Notes under the pieces: model-generated
Told to the model about the DNA's origin: nothing
The model's input: the letters and a program-made list of their open reading frames with translations, nothing else
Databases searched by the model: none
Shown: positions 49,404-61,677 of the stretch, in pieces
Position numbering within the stretch: position 1 is the stretch's first letter
Layout of the letters: every line of letters starts with the position of its first letter
Made by a program: the position numbers and the translations under genes
Assembly: GCA_964030785.1 (NCBI GenBank)
Contig: OZ034969.1
Location: 40,218,701-40,282,700 of the forward strand
Length of the DNA stretch: 64,000 nt
Direction: 5' to 3'
DNA from: Siderastrea siderea
Taxonomy: Eukaryota; Cnidaria; Anthozoa; Scleractinia; Rhizangiidae

Positions 49404-49766
49404 CTAATTCAGTTTTTGTAAGAGTCAGTTTAGACTCATTTTGTATTTTGCTACCATTTATACTTCTGTATCATGTGATTTGTGTTTTGTAGAGGTCGTA
49501 TCATGGCACTGCTCGACCTATTCCTCCAATACAATAAATTCATTTATTGTTTATTTGCTTGTGTGTTTCATCATTACAGAGTTTAGAGCATAAATAAGTT
49601 ATTTTCGGTATGCAGTTTAGAAAATAATGTAGTTTATGACCAGTTATTGCTTTCCCTTTTGTTGATGCTGCAAATTTAGTAGTTTACATACGCCTTGCAA
49701 TAATCTCACTTAGGTATTTGTAGAGCCTGTTGCAGTGACCACTCGGCTGTAATTCAACAAGTTAGT

Positions 49767-52700
49767 ATGGCGGACCAGGCAGTGGTGTCGTTACCTGAGC
49801 CGGTGCAACTTGCACTGGAAACATTCAGCAGCGGAACCATGCCCACAGTAGAGCCATTTACAGACTGGTCCGACTGAAGGCCCGCATCATGACTCAGAAT
49901 CAATCATCGTAAGTCAAGAAAGTGTCCCAAAATTACTTCACATGAGGTAATTTAAAACCCGTTTAATTTGGTGTTATTAAGGAGCAAAAGTTCTCTGACG
50001 TTTTCAACTTTAATGTGAAGAATGGACTATAAAATGGAGTAAAAAAACACCTGAGGTACGCTTTTCCTGATAATTCTCAGCGCACCGTAAGCCGCTCGTC
50101 AATATCGCTGCCAAATCATAGAATGCAGAGTTAACCACAGGGTTCCCACACAAAGTGTATGACCGTGGTGTATTTTCCAACGAACATCCTGTTTGGGGGC
50201 TCCTGTTTAACCCGCCGAAAACAATAGAGGGTGAAATAAGAGCAGCAAACTTCGGATGCTCTCGCCAGCTAGGGGATACCGAAATCGGATAAAACCTAAG
50301 TTTACTTTTATTTTGAACATAAATGTAAACATTGGGCTAAATACGAACCTTTCGGTATCCCTATACATTATGTTCAAATTTCGAAGATACACCTAGTCCT
50401 ACGGAATTACATTTTCTATGGTTAGGCTGCGGTTTAATATACTTCAAAAACATGCCCTAGGGTCTGTTTGTGAAGCTAGACTATTAGTAACCTAGGGCAG
50501 TTGGCTAAGTTAATCGTGGAGGAATTAATATTGCGCCCTATAGCTATGCAGCTAGTTATGCCTATGTACGGGCCATTTCAGGAAGTTTTGCTTGAACAAA
50601 TGCCCAAAACGTCTCTGAGTGTGATTTTCTCAAAAGGCTTGCTTGTAAACCCTCTCTCACGGCCATCAGCTCTTATTAGGCGTTGAGTGAGAAATGTGTC
50701 CATTTTTGGGGTCGAGACCTCTATATATAAACTAAAGATGAATGTTAATCAACACTGTACATTACAGGAAATGCCAGTGCTGCCAAGCCCACAAGTGAGG
50801 TTTGCAGACAACCCCCGAAGCGAAACCAGTGAATCCAGCGCAACAGACACGCTGTTCTCCAGTTTCTCACAAGGCACCAATCCAGACGTTGAAACTTCGC
50901 AGGAATGGCAACCTACTCCGCAAGTGAAAGAGCAGTTGATTTCCCTGAGCAATTTCCGCAGAAGGGTACATAGGAGAATAAGCCCGATACGGTTGCAGCA
51001 CGGAACTGACGTTGAAGAGATCTCCTTGCGCACTTCTCGATACTACAAGCACAAAGTGGTTCAGGTTGTCGAGACTGTACTTGAGGCCATCGCTCCAGGA
51101 AATTCCAAATGGCTGTTCCAAGAGGTTGTTGAAGGGTATTGTAGTCTGGCTGCGGAATTCTGCCTGAGCAAGCTTTACTTACCACACTCATCCAGCTGTA
51201 TGAGGAGGCTTTATCTTGGCAGATCCTATCTATATTTGTCTGCGACTACTCCAAGACAGAGCTTCTGGCCCTTATCCCTGGCTTAACGAAGTGGAGGGTT
51301 GATGAGGCAAGTCGGCACGATTTTGAGAGTGGTCCTGGTTGTGTGATCGAGCCCACCACCCTCCAGCGCAGTCGACTGGACCCTTCGTAGGTTGACCATT
51401 TCTTGGATTTTATCTCCAGTCCAATTTTTCTCCAGGATGTGGCCTATGGCACTAAGAAGCTCAAACTAACTAATGGAGAGGAGATCGAAATCCCAAACGT
51501 CGTGAGGACTGTCATTGCATTGCGGTTAATCCAGCTGTACCAGATCTACTGCAATGATTTCAGTTTCATGCCCCTTGGCAGATCAACGCTGTATAATATC
51601 CTGAGGGTAGGGTGTGGCATGTGTATGTGAGAATAACCAGGGCATAGGTGCGAGGATCGAAGGGCCCTTGAGATGAAGTTTCAGTGTCTTAAATGAAGAA
51701 AGAAATATTTCTAGGCCCAATCTATATGAACCTACAGGTTGGCTTTCTGTACAGGCTAAGATAGTTACCGATGTTATAGCCATACAAAACAGAACCCCTT
51801 ATTAAAAGGTTGGTGAAGCAGCCACGATTTTTACCCTTGACACATTAAAACATAAACATCTGCAAACCATTGTAAGTAATTTAGTTAATTTCTTTTTTGC
51901 ATGCCCAGGGAATCTTTGTCCATCTTGGCCTTTTTATTGAAAAGTTGTGTGTTACAAATTCAGGTCTGTGCTGCTTCACAGAAGAAATCGCTCGCAGGTT
52001 TAGACAGCACCCAGAACGATGGAGTATTGGCATATTCAACACTGGAAGAGGCTGTGAACAGGCTATGCAAACTAGGTAAGAGCATCTCTTATCTTATTTC
52101 AACTTCAATAACTCTACGTAACTCTATAGAAATCAAGCATCATGACAAAATCTTAAAAAGTAAAATTTTCACCCTTGAGGCTCGAATGCAGCAAAAATTA
52201 GTTCATACTATTAAAGTAAGGCGTCCTTATCTCTTCTAGGTCTAGATGAACAAAAAGGACGCGAAATCAAATTTCGCCTTAAAGAAGCAAAGCAGTACTT
52301 AAAAACGGATTACAAAATTCACGTCAGTACGGCCAAGCCTTCCGCAGACCACTGCAGTACCTACGCACTCAGTACGCAAGAGGAGGAGTTCAAAGGTACA
52401 TGTACGCACCTGCATGACATCACCTGTGACTGATGCGAGGAGGGCAAGGTGGCGGTTCTTGATGTGCAAATGGCTTTATCGTCCCCAGGAGTGACGTACA
52501 GGTAACTTTAAGACACAGTGATTACTGTGTGCCACGTTAAACAGCGGGGAAGGGTTTATTCTTCTTCTATTTGAATAATTTTCAAACGTCTTTCCCCATT
52601 CATAGTATTCAAAGTAAGATTTTGTTGTTAGGTAGTATATAAAATTATTGCAATTTATAATTTTTCAGTGATGCGATGACCACAAAGAACTGCAGCATGA

Positions 52701-54567
52701 CATTGAGACATCCCTCCACAACATTAAAGAGTGGAAAGCGCAGATACTTTGTGCTGTGCATCAAGATGCGGCAATGATCGACGTGATTAAGAACCTGAAA
52801 GCGAACCAGGTACTGATGATCATGGATTGGGTGATGAAGTTTCTGCCGGCCAGCTTCCGAGAGCCACAGAGAGACTGGTTCGGCAAGAAAGCAAAGTAAT
52901 GGCACCTGTGCGTCGCTGTCTCAAAAAACAAAAATGGAGAGAACAAGGTAAATCATGCCACATGGTATTCTTTCCACTCTTTTTGCTTCAAAAGCAGCCT
53001 TGTGTCTAAAAACAACAGCCCTTAGTACAGTGTTCAAAAAATCTGAATTGCCCGATATGCTGTTTCTTCTTGTCTTCCCTTATGTATGGCCTTCTTTGAT
53101 TTTGATACTGTTTTCAATAGTTTTAGTGTACTACTGCATTACGTCTGCTAATGACTGCTTGTTGAAAAATCTTACTCAGACGTTAAAAGTTGCTTTTTAG
53201 CCCTCAGTTTTAAAACTAATCATGACGTTTTTATCCCCAGACAAGAAGTTATATCCATGTGTTAGACCACTGCACCCAAAACTGTTTTGCTGTGCTGTCA
53301 ATTATTGAACATACTCTAGGGCACGTCAAGGCAGTCAAAACAGAAACCACGGAGGCCTTTCTGAGATCAGATAACGCAGGATGTTACCACTGTGCTTACC
53401 TCATCTTATCGCTGCCCAGTCTCGGAGATTGCGTTGGCATCACAATCAAGCGCTACGACTTTAGTGACCCGCAGGCAGGGAAGGACGTATGTGGTCGTCG
53501 TATCGCTGTCATCAAAAGTCACATGCGTCGTTACATAAACGAGGGTCATGATGTCCATGAGGCTACGGATATGAAGACAGCAATCGAGTCTTATGGAGGC
53601 GTTAAAGGGTGTTTTGCTGCAGTAGTGAGAATCAACACCTCAATGAAGACTATGGAGAAGCACTCCATGACTGGAATACAATCACTCAACAACTTCTCAT
53701 TTAATACTGACGGGTCAATGAAGGCTTGGAAGGCATATAACGTGGGCCAAGGGAAGTTGTTTTCGTCATCACAGCTGCTACGTTATGGAACACCACAAGG
53801 CACAACCAGTATCGACACGAGTGGAACCCATTAGCACTCCTATGGTGGAAGCTGTTGTTTTGACCTCTACTAGAAGAGCTGAACAGCTTGCCCCTGCTGA
53901 AAAATTAGGTCCAAACCGAGATAAGGAGACAGCTCCCCCGTCCACAGAAGAATCCGCAGAAGCTGTAGCTTTCTCTTGCCCCGAAGAAGGGTGTATCAAG
54001 AGATACCAGTCGTTTATGGCCTTGCAAAGACACCTAGATATTGGAGAGCACCTCATAAGACCCGAAAGAGAGTCGGCCTACGATGGAGTCAAACAGGAAT
54101 GGGCAGAAACGTGCAAGCAAGTGTCCGGGGGTTACGTCAGGACAGGTGCCTCCTCCTCATTCTATAACATGCAGGCATAAACAGATGAGCCGGTAGCCGA
54201 GGCAGGATGGGCATTGAAGAAAGGGAAGCGTGCCACTAGATTCTCTGACAAGGTCAAAAGCTACCTGAAAGATATTTTCCTGCAAGGCGAGGAAACAGGA
54301 AATAAAGCAATTGCCGCTCATGTTGCCTCGAAGATGAAATCTGTTCCATCTACAGACCGTAAGAAGATGTTTGACCAGAGCGAGTGGCTAGCAGCAGACC
54401 AGGTAGCACGGTACTTTAGCAGACTCTCTTCACTCAACCGTAGCGGAAGGGTAGCACTTGAGGCTGCAACAAGTCCTGATGAAGAGGAGGAGCAGGAGGA
54501 AGACTACGTCACTGAGGCTGAGGAGATAAACAGGCACCTTGACATTAGGAGACAGTTAGAACTTTAG
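49767..54567 (+). pseudogene. C2H2/DDE-like transposase-type gene, copy 2 (intron-containing, decayed)
   Basis: Segments: 49767-49907 (MADQAVVSLPEPV), 50769 to about 51603, 51966-52075, 52241-52501, 52669-52949, 53241 to about 53833, then about 53785-54567. The order matches copy 1: Cys/His cluster (ADHCSTY...THLHDITCD), MDWVMKF, SDNAGCYH, GKDVCGRRIAVIK, C2H2 finger CPEEGCIKRYQ...LQRHLD, a basic domain and an acidic end. Stops at TAG 51388, TGA 52431, TAA near 52896 and TAA 54178, plus frameshifts near 49860, 51165 and 53770, break it. Position inside element D suggests it was the element's transposase; this is inference. Extra N-terminal exons show what copy 1 lacks. Confidence 0.7.
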
Positions 54568-56700
54568 ACTGATACAGTGATACATATTCCAGACTTTGAT
54601 CACAAGTTGCATTTTAAACCAGGTTGTACTAGGCCTCTCTTTTTGTCTTATGTGACATTTCTTAAATGATCTGCTCTACTGAAAATTTCTGTGTTCTCCT
54701 CAGTTGCGTGCTAGGAATACGTAAACGTGATAGAAATTATACGAAAATTGAATCCATAGGCCTGTCAGTATTCGATAAAGGGTTCACCAGAAGGGTAGCT
54801 TTGTCAGTGATGCTCTACTATTGATCATTGATCAGCTCAGGATGTAAGAGAAGGGGTAGAGTGCCCATACTGTCCAAACCCAGCGTGTCTGTGTGTTTTC
54901 AAGCTAAAAAAGCCTAATGAGCGGAAACTGAGCTGACCCTTATTGTGTCCACTGTAATTGAGTGATACTGAAACATTACGCTTTGCGCCCCATGAAACAC
55001 GTCGGCCGAACATGTAAATTAGCTTCCAAAAAAACGTACAGGGCATGCGTAACAAGATGCAAAGCTGTCAATCATTCAAGTCCCGAGTGCATATCAATGT
55101 CATAACCATTGTTTCTGCTCTCAGCGTTCGAATCAATGACCTATTCATCAAGGAACAATGCCCGTAATTAGGAAAGCCATCGCAGTTTAACCTCTATTGT
55201 CCCTCTATTGTTGAAAATAATTCACACCTGAAATTAAAATAAACGTGAAGCAGTATGAACATGTCGTGTGAAGTCCGTAGATTTTTTTAAATGGGTTAGA
55301 ATAAATGGATAAACTATTAGGAAAACAAGCAAACGATCAATCGAACACGTAAATAAAATTCTTCGTTTAAACAGACAACAGCAGATGATCGATGTCTGTG
55401 TAGATTTCCACATGACTCGTGTAAGCTTAAGTGTATTCCCACGCGGCGATCGCTCGAAGTTGTCTTTGTAATAAACGAAATATTTTTTGCGTGTTTCTGG
55501 TTGAGCACTTTTTATTTCCTCTACAGCCAGCATTATCGAAAGTGGGAGCATTTTTCGCACATTTCCACAATAGCAAATACTCCTATTGTCTTTTCACGGA
55601 CGGGAAGGACAGCCGTAGAAATCCCTTTTGGGAATATTCGGTATTGAAGTCAAAGAGAACCGAAAATGGCGGCGTGCTTTGTGGGCGCGCACAGCATCAT
55701 GGATACCCCACATTTTTCGGGCGACGCAGTTCATGGGGCGCGAAACCGTAATTAATCTTTTCACCCGAATTGGCTGCAAATTTGACTTGAGCCAACACCT
55801 TAACCATTGCGTAGAAGAGAGTGTTTGTTCCCTCCTGACGAAATTAAAAAAAGACAATACAAGGGAGGATTCACAATTTATGTAGAGGAGGTCTTTGGCG
55901 ATTTTTAGGTGAAGGGGCATGGTATTGGGTATTTTGTTGGTAAATCCAATTTATATGTACTGATCTGTGTGGAAAAATACCAGTATGCTCAGGGGGGGGG
56001 GGGGGATAAACAGGCCTGGAATCCACAAGCAACATCCTCAAACTAAAAGCTGTGAGAAACATCAAGCTTCCATGCGTTATTATGTATACTTTACAGCCTT
56101 ACATTATTTGATGTGTTGAACGGGCGTTCAATTGTTTACACATGAAGTTTCTGCAATGCCTAAAGGTAATTTTGGTGAGCCACTTGCTCAATCCCTGAGG
56201 GTAGCTGCTTCATAGAGGTTTGACGGTAACAACAACATCTTTTGGGTTTTAACTAATCTACAAAATATGCCATACCGTTGAGGAATCCATATCCGTTGAA
56301 CAGCCCTGATGGCATCAGCATACATCAAGAGCCTGTCATTGCTAAATTCCACTTTATCTCCTCGTAGATCCACTGCTCAAAATGGCACTGAAATAGGTCG
56401 TTGTCATCTTGATCTGGGGAAACATGGATTTTTGGAGCAATTGTCGTTGGAAATAAAATGATGACCGAGAACTCGAGGTAAAACATGTCTGGCTTGAATT
56501 AGGCTGCATTTCACTAAAATACCGAAGGAACTAGGAAAAGCTTCCATGTTTACATTTTGTCGGATTTCTCAACGCATGATTGCGTGACGGAAGTTGTGGC
56601 CTACTCGACTCAGGACTTCTCGACTAGCGGCCGAACGTGCGCCAGTGTTGTTTTCTTGCCTTTGAGCTTCAAATCATTTAAAATCCTGGAGGAATTGTCA
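54568..56700. other. Stretch with no recognised gene (inside element D)
   Basis: The ORFs seen here overlap on both strands and have no domains. A 15-base G run lies near 55992. Nothing supportable. Confidence 0.45.
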
Positions 56701-58660
56701 AATTCTCTAATCACGAAACCAGGAAAGCCCATCGCGGAATGTCGACGGTAAAGAAGGTTGAGGGATTCTATTATACAGTTACGTTAGAAGTAAGCAGCAT
56801 CTGTGGACGTAGCTCAGCGATCTGTACGACATTGAAAGAAGCTCAAAAGTCGAACTGTAAACGATCAGCAGGGTTCTGAAAGGACTGTGTCAAAGGAAGT
56901 GTACCAAGAAAGTCTCTAAGTACTTTTGAAACCTACAAGAGTCCATTGAATGACTAATACTTTGTTGTTACTGAGAGAAAACGCAATTTTTCAGAGATGT
57001 TTAGCTATTCAGATGCCTTTATAGTGGTAATATTCTCTCAATTTATAGTTTACCCTTGTGTTTTATCTTTTTTTAAGGTTATTTTAGGCTGAAAATGGAT
57101 ACCATTCGCTGAACAGAACACCATCAGTTGTCTCTGCCTCAAAATTATGTTGCCTTGTTTTAACAGAACCTGATACTGGGAACCTGTGATAGTTGGTAAA
57201 CGTCTGGGATTGGTGTGCGACATTTTGGAAAGTGCCCAAAAATTTTATTACTGATATCGTTAGTACAAAGGTTGGTCTTCATCGTCATATGCTTTTTATT
57301 GATAATGAGAGCGGCGCATTAGAGATTTTTGGACCTAAAATCTGCTATTTTGGGTCTTGTTTGACAGGTCTTAATTAGTATGAATTCATTGAATCGCTCT
57401 GACAACTTCACATTCTAATAACAAGAGAGCAATCAATACCCATGCAAAAGATAATCGAAAGATAAAAAGAATCCATTGAATTTTGAGTGTAGGGGAGCTG
57501 CCTATTTTTGTTGCAAATTTTCATCAATCTTAGGGGTTTTCTTGGGAAAATCAGGAGGGGTGGTCCAACTCCCCCCGGTTAAATCCAAAACGTGAACCAC
57601 TTTGGAATCTTGAGTTTCTAGTCGAGTCCTATAAACTGGCCAAGTTTCATTGAAATCAGTGACATGGCTTGTGCCACCCCTGCCTGGTGCTCTCATGGAC
57701 GCTTTCTTAATATTTTAAAACTGGCTTAATTAATTCCCTGAGCTGAGTTTTGCCATACAGTTTGATAATTAAATAAAAACAGCTATCATTATTATTATTA
57801 TTATTATTAAGATTATTATTACTTAACAGACAACCATGTTATTATTAAAACTAATCAATAACATATCATGGCATTTTGGGTTTCCAGCCTATCAATTTTG
57901 AGAATTTTTTTTGCAATCTTTGCTTACTTACCCTGTATGCAAATTTATTATTTGAAACCCCTCTTTAGAAGCAACCACTTACTGCAGACATCTTGTTATA
58001 TTCAAGGCAGTTTTTCCAGTTCACATGCAAAATTAAAGCCCACACATTTTAGCCTAAATTACCACACCAAATAGACATTGATCCATTTAAAACAATAACT
58101 TTTTTATTTAGGTTATCTGGTCCCATCTGTAACTGTATACTTAACTAGTGTACTATAGTGGTAAGCAAAGCATTTATTATATCCTATGTCAATTTATACT
58201 CTCATTATTTCAAGCTTGCCTTCAAGGAGTTATACAACCCAGAATCTACCAAAGAGGAAGCAACACTCAAGTATTTCAGAGAAAAACTTAACAGAAAGAA
58301 TGTTTCTGCTGATGTAAAGCATTATGAAGGATGTGAGCAGTTTTTCAAAAGTATTGGCCGGTAATTACAAATTGTGCTTAGCGGTGTTATTAAAATTAGA
58401 AATATTTAGATAAGTAATTTTTTGCCTGATTACCTGGATTTAGGACATGAATGACAATTTTCTACCCTGAATTTCAAAGACTTGTAACACTTGTGAAACT
58501 TAACAACTGTAATTCAACTTTCATTTAATTTTCAACTTGAAAAATCTGTGTTATTGTTTCAATGTGAAGTCTAGCTGGTACACACACACAACAGTGTATA
58601 TTTGCTTAACCTATATAGAGTGGAAACCTCTGATAGACTACATTGTATTACTTTCATGGT

Positions 58661-58817
58661 TGTCACGAGAAATTAGCATATAGCCAATGCGCATGCGCGT
58701 GTGTAGTTTTACGGACCTCGTGCTTGAGTGTGTGCCGTTGCTCGAGTTTCATGTTGTTGTAGTTTCGCTAAAGTAGAAACGAATTTCAAGATTAAAGTTG
58801 TGTTTATTACCTTGACA
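58661..58817 (+). repeat. 5' LTR
   Basis: 157 bp, TG...CA ends, identical to the 3' LTR. ATTAAA near its end could serve as the poly-A signal. Confidence 0.95.
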
Positions 58818-58848
58818 TGGTGGCAGCGGTAAAAACGACAGCTAAACG

Positions 58849-61677
58849 ATGTTGAAGCTTGATCCACCGGAAAAGCTCGACTTTTCAAAACGGCAAGAGT
58901 GGCCAAACTGGAAGCAGCGTTTCAATCGCTTCAGATGTGCGACGAAGCTGAACAAAGAAACCGAGGAGCTTCAAATCAATGCTCTGATCTACACAATGCG
59001 CAAGGAGGCTGAACATATATTTAATGCATTTATGTTCGAAGAAGGCGATGAGAAGAAGTACGGCGTGGTGTTAAACAAATTCGAGGAACATTTCGTGCCG
59101 AAGCGAAATACTATTCACGAGCGAGCATGTTTTCATCGGCGAGTACAGAAGGATGGAGAAACTGTCGAAGCCTTTATTCGAAACCTCTACGAATTAGCAG
59201 AACATTGCGAATTTGGTCTACAGAGGGACGAACAAATTCGAGACAGGATAGTGATTGGAATTTTGGACAAATCACTCTCGCAAAAGCTACAGATGAAATC
59301 CGATTTGAACCTTGACACGGCTATACAAATGGCGTGTCAAACAGAGCAGGTGAAAGTTCAAGTCGCAGGCCAAGTAGACGACAAACACCTTGGAGAAGTA
59401 AATCGAAAGAATCGGAGGCCGAATGCAAATAGAAGACAAGGTCCTACTCAGCGTGGCAAGAATTCTCGACGACCTGGCGTTCCTTCGCTTCAGCCATGTT
59501 CTAGATGCAACCGTGCTCATAGGCCTGATGAGACATGCCCGGCGATGGGAGCCAAATGTTCTAAATGCAAGAAAAAGGGACACCTCGCTGTAGTTTGCCG
59601 TACGGTGGTGGGAGAAGTAACACGTGCTCCCGACCAAACCAGCCAACATTTCTTTCTTGGAGCTATTCAATCGGGCGACAATGCCGAAGAACCGTGGAGT
59701 GTCATGTTACACATCAACAAGAAGCCTGTGCAGTTCAAAATTGACACTGGAGCTGATATCTCCGTGATGTCAGAATCAACATATCAAGCTCTTCCACAGC
59801 GCCCTCAGCTTCAAACTTCGAATGCGGTCTTATCTAGCCCAGGAGGAAAGCTTAACTGTAAAGGCCTGTTCACTGCCAACATCACTTTAAAAGAAAACAC
59901 CTACAGTGAAGATATGTACATAATTGAAGGTCCATGTGTGAACAACCTTCTTAGTCGACAAGCAGCATGTCGCATGGGTTTAGTCCAACGCGTCAATGAA
60001 ACAACCGCAGATGTCTATGGAGACATTGGCCTCATGGACTGTGATGTAGCAAAAATTGAACTATCAGTTGATGCACAGCCCTATTGTATTAATGCGGCAA
60101 GGAAAATTCCCTTTCCACTTCTTCCCAAAGTAAAAGAGGAACTTACACGTATGCTTGAAGCTGGAATTATTGAAGAAGTCACAGAACCAACCGATTGGTG
60201 TGCTCCTATGGTTCCAGTTGTGAAACCCAATGGAAAAATCAGAATCTGTGTTGACCTGAGGAAACTAAATGAAGCTGTGAAGCGAGAGAGATACATTCTC
60301 CCTACCTTGGAAGATGTAGCACCAAAACTAGCTGGTGCAAAAGTATTCTCTAAATTGGATGCATCAAGTGGTTATTGGCAGATACCCTTGCACCCTGACA
60401 GCACAAAGCTCACAACGTTCATCACTCCAATGGGTCGCTTCTGTTTCCGCCGCCTGCCATTCGGGATAACCTCAGCACCCGAAATTTTTCAGCACAGAAT
60501 GACAAGTCTACTCAAAGACCAAGAAGGCACAGCAGCTATCCAAGACGATATCATAGTCTATGGGAGAAGTGTAGCAGAACATGACAAGAGACTGCAGGAA
60601 GTATTCGAGATCATTGCCAAGTCGGGATTGAAGCTCAATGAAAAGAAATGTGAAATCCGCAAGCCCAAAATCTGCTACTTTGGAAGTGTTATCAGCGAGC
60701 AAGGAGTCAGCCCAGATCCAGAGAAAGTACGAGCAATTCAGGAACTTCCGCCACCACAGAACGTATCCCAATTGCGACAAGTACTGGGCATGATCAATTA
60801 CCTTGGCAGGTTCCTTCCAAACTTATCAACAGTGATAAGTCCTATGAGTGAGTTACTGAAATTAGATACTGCATGGACTTGGTCCCATAGGCAGCAACAA
60901 GCCTTTGAGAAAGTAAAGGCCATGGTGACCACTACACCAGTATTAGCCTTCTATGATGTCAACAAACCAACTGTAGTCAGTGCAGATGCCAGCACCTATG
61001 GCCTGGGTGGTGTCCTTCTTCAGAAACATGGCGATCAACTACGCCCTGTAGCATTTGCCTCACGCACCATGACAGATGCAGAAAAGAGATATGCACAGAT
61101 TGAGAAGGAGTGCTTGGCATCAGTATGGGCCTGTGAAAAGTTCTCGCGTTATCTTTGTGGTCTGGAGTCGTTCAGGCTGTTGACAGATCACAAGCCACTA
61201 GTACCCCTGTTCAACCGCCAAGACCTGGATAAAGTACCTTTACGATGCCAACGTCTTCTCATGCGAATGATGAGATTCAAACCTAAAGCAGAACATGTGC
61301 CAGGAAAGGAACTTGTAGTTGTTGATACCCTGTCCAGAAATCCGCTTGTAAATGTCACAGAGGCATCAGACTCGGAAGAGGATGTCAAAGCTTATGTTGA
61401 TGCAGCCATGATGTCACAACCAGCGTCACTTGGGAAACTTGAGCAGATCAAGCAAGCTACACTGTCTGACCCACAACTCAGTCTTGTACTGAATTACACA
61501 ATTAATGGATGGCCAAAGTATGCAAAGGATGTCCCAGAACAGATTCGTCAGTACTACACAGTTCGCGGTGACTTGTCTGTAGTAAATGGCAAAATCATCT
61601 ATTGCAACGAATTGTTGTACCTTCAGCTCTACGATCAGAAGTCTTGGACCGTATCCATGATGGTCATCAGGGTGTGA
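58849..61677 (+). CDS. Ty3/gypsy Gag-protease-RT-RNase H polyprotein
   Basis: 942 codons from the first ATG after the primer site. Domains in order: capsid-like region (about 1-180), two zinc knuckles (CSRCNRAHRPDETC, CSKCKKKGHLAVVC, about 220-250), protease FKIDTGADISVMS (about 300), RT with FSKLDASSGYWQIPL and QDDIIVYG (the residue before QDD is Ile instead of the usual Tyr), and RNase H with SADASTYGLGG and LTDHKPL. Gag and Pol share one frame. The frame ends at 61677 just as the integrase begins in another frame (overlap 61602-61677). Apart from that it is intact, in keeping with identical LTRs. Confidence 0.92.
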   Translation: MLKLDPPEKLDFSKRQEWPNWKQRFNRFRCATKLNKETEELQINALIYTMRKEAEHIFNAFMFEEGDEKKYGVVLNKFEEHFVPKRNTIHERACFHRRVQKDGETVEAFIRNLYELAEHCEFGLQRDEQIRDRIVIGILDKSLSQKLQMKSDLNLDTAIQMACQTEQVKVQVAGQVDDKHLGEVNRKNRRPNANRRQGPTQRGKNSRRPGVPSLQPCSRCNRAHRPDETCPAMGAKCSKCKKKGHLAVVCRTVVGEVTRAPDQTSQHFFLGAIQSGDNAEEPWSVMLHINKKPVQFKIDTGADISVMSESTYQALPQRPQLQTSNAVLSSPGGKLNCKGLFTANITLKENTYSEDMYIIEGPCVNNLLSRQAACRMGLVQRVNETTADVYGDIGLMDCDVAKIELSVDAQPYCINAARKIPFPLLPKVKEELTRMLEAGIIEEVTEPTDWCAPMVPVVKPNGKIRICVDLRKLNEAVKRERYILPTLEDVAPKLAGAKVFSKLDASSGYWQIPLHPDSTKLTTFITPMGRFCFRRLPFGITSAPEIFQHRMTSLLKDQEGTAAIQDDIIVYGRSVAEHDKRLQEVFEIIAKSGLKLNEKKCEIRKPKICYFGSVISEQGVSPDPEKVRAIQELPPPQNVSQLRQVLGMINYLGRFLPNLSTVISPMSELLKLDTAWTWSHRQQQAFEKVKAMVTTTPVLAFYDVNKPTVVSADASTYGLGGVLLQKHGDQLRPVAFASRTMTDAEKRYAQIEKECLASVWACEKFSRYLCGLESFRLLTDHKPLVPLFNRQDLDKVPLRCQRLLMRMMRFKPKAEHVPGKELVVVDTLSRNPLVNVTEASDSEEDVKAYVDAAMMSQPASLGKLEQIKQATLSDPQLSLVLNYTINGWPKYAKDVPEQIRQYYTVRGDLSVVNGKIIYCNELLYLQLYDQKSWTVSMMVIRV

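Larger units (their letters stand above)
43146..57706. mobile_element. TTAA-flanked element D (14.6 kb) with about 1-kb inverted ends
   Basis: TTAA at 43142-43145 and 57707-57710. The ends begin GAAGCATCCATGAGAG (left) and GAAAGCGTCCATGAGAG (right, complement). The inverted arms match with indels to about 44110 and 56700; the mirrored ORFs at 43462-43674 and 57193-57378 are just these arms. Cargo: a tandem repeat, a DIRS retroelement and C2H2/DDE gene copy 2. It sits in the intron between DUF6589 exons at 42237 and 58215. Confidence 0.75.

Noticed and set aside
55431..55920. Overlapping ORFs of 85-108 codons on both strands
   Set aside because: No domains, no splice or phase support, mutually overlapping; judged chance ORFs.
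43462..57378. Conserved WDWCGKFWKVP-type protein encoded twice
   Set aside because: The ORFs are in the inverted arms of element D and carry no domain.
43146..57706. Maverick/Polinton with long terminal repeats
   Set aside because: The flanks show TTAA rather than a 6-bp duplication, the ends do not start AG, and no polymerase, packaging ATPase or capsid genes lie inside.
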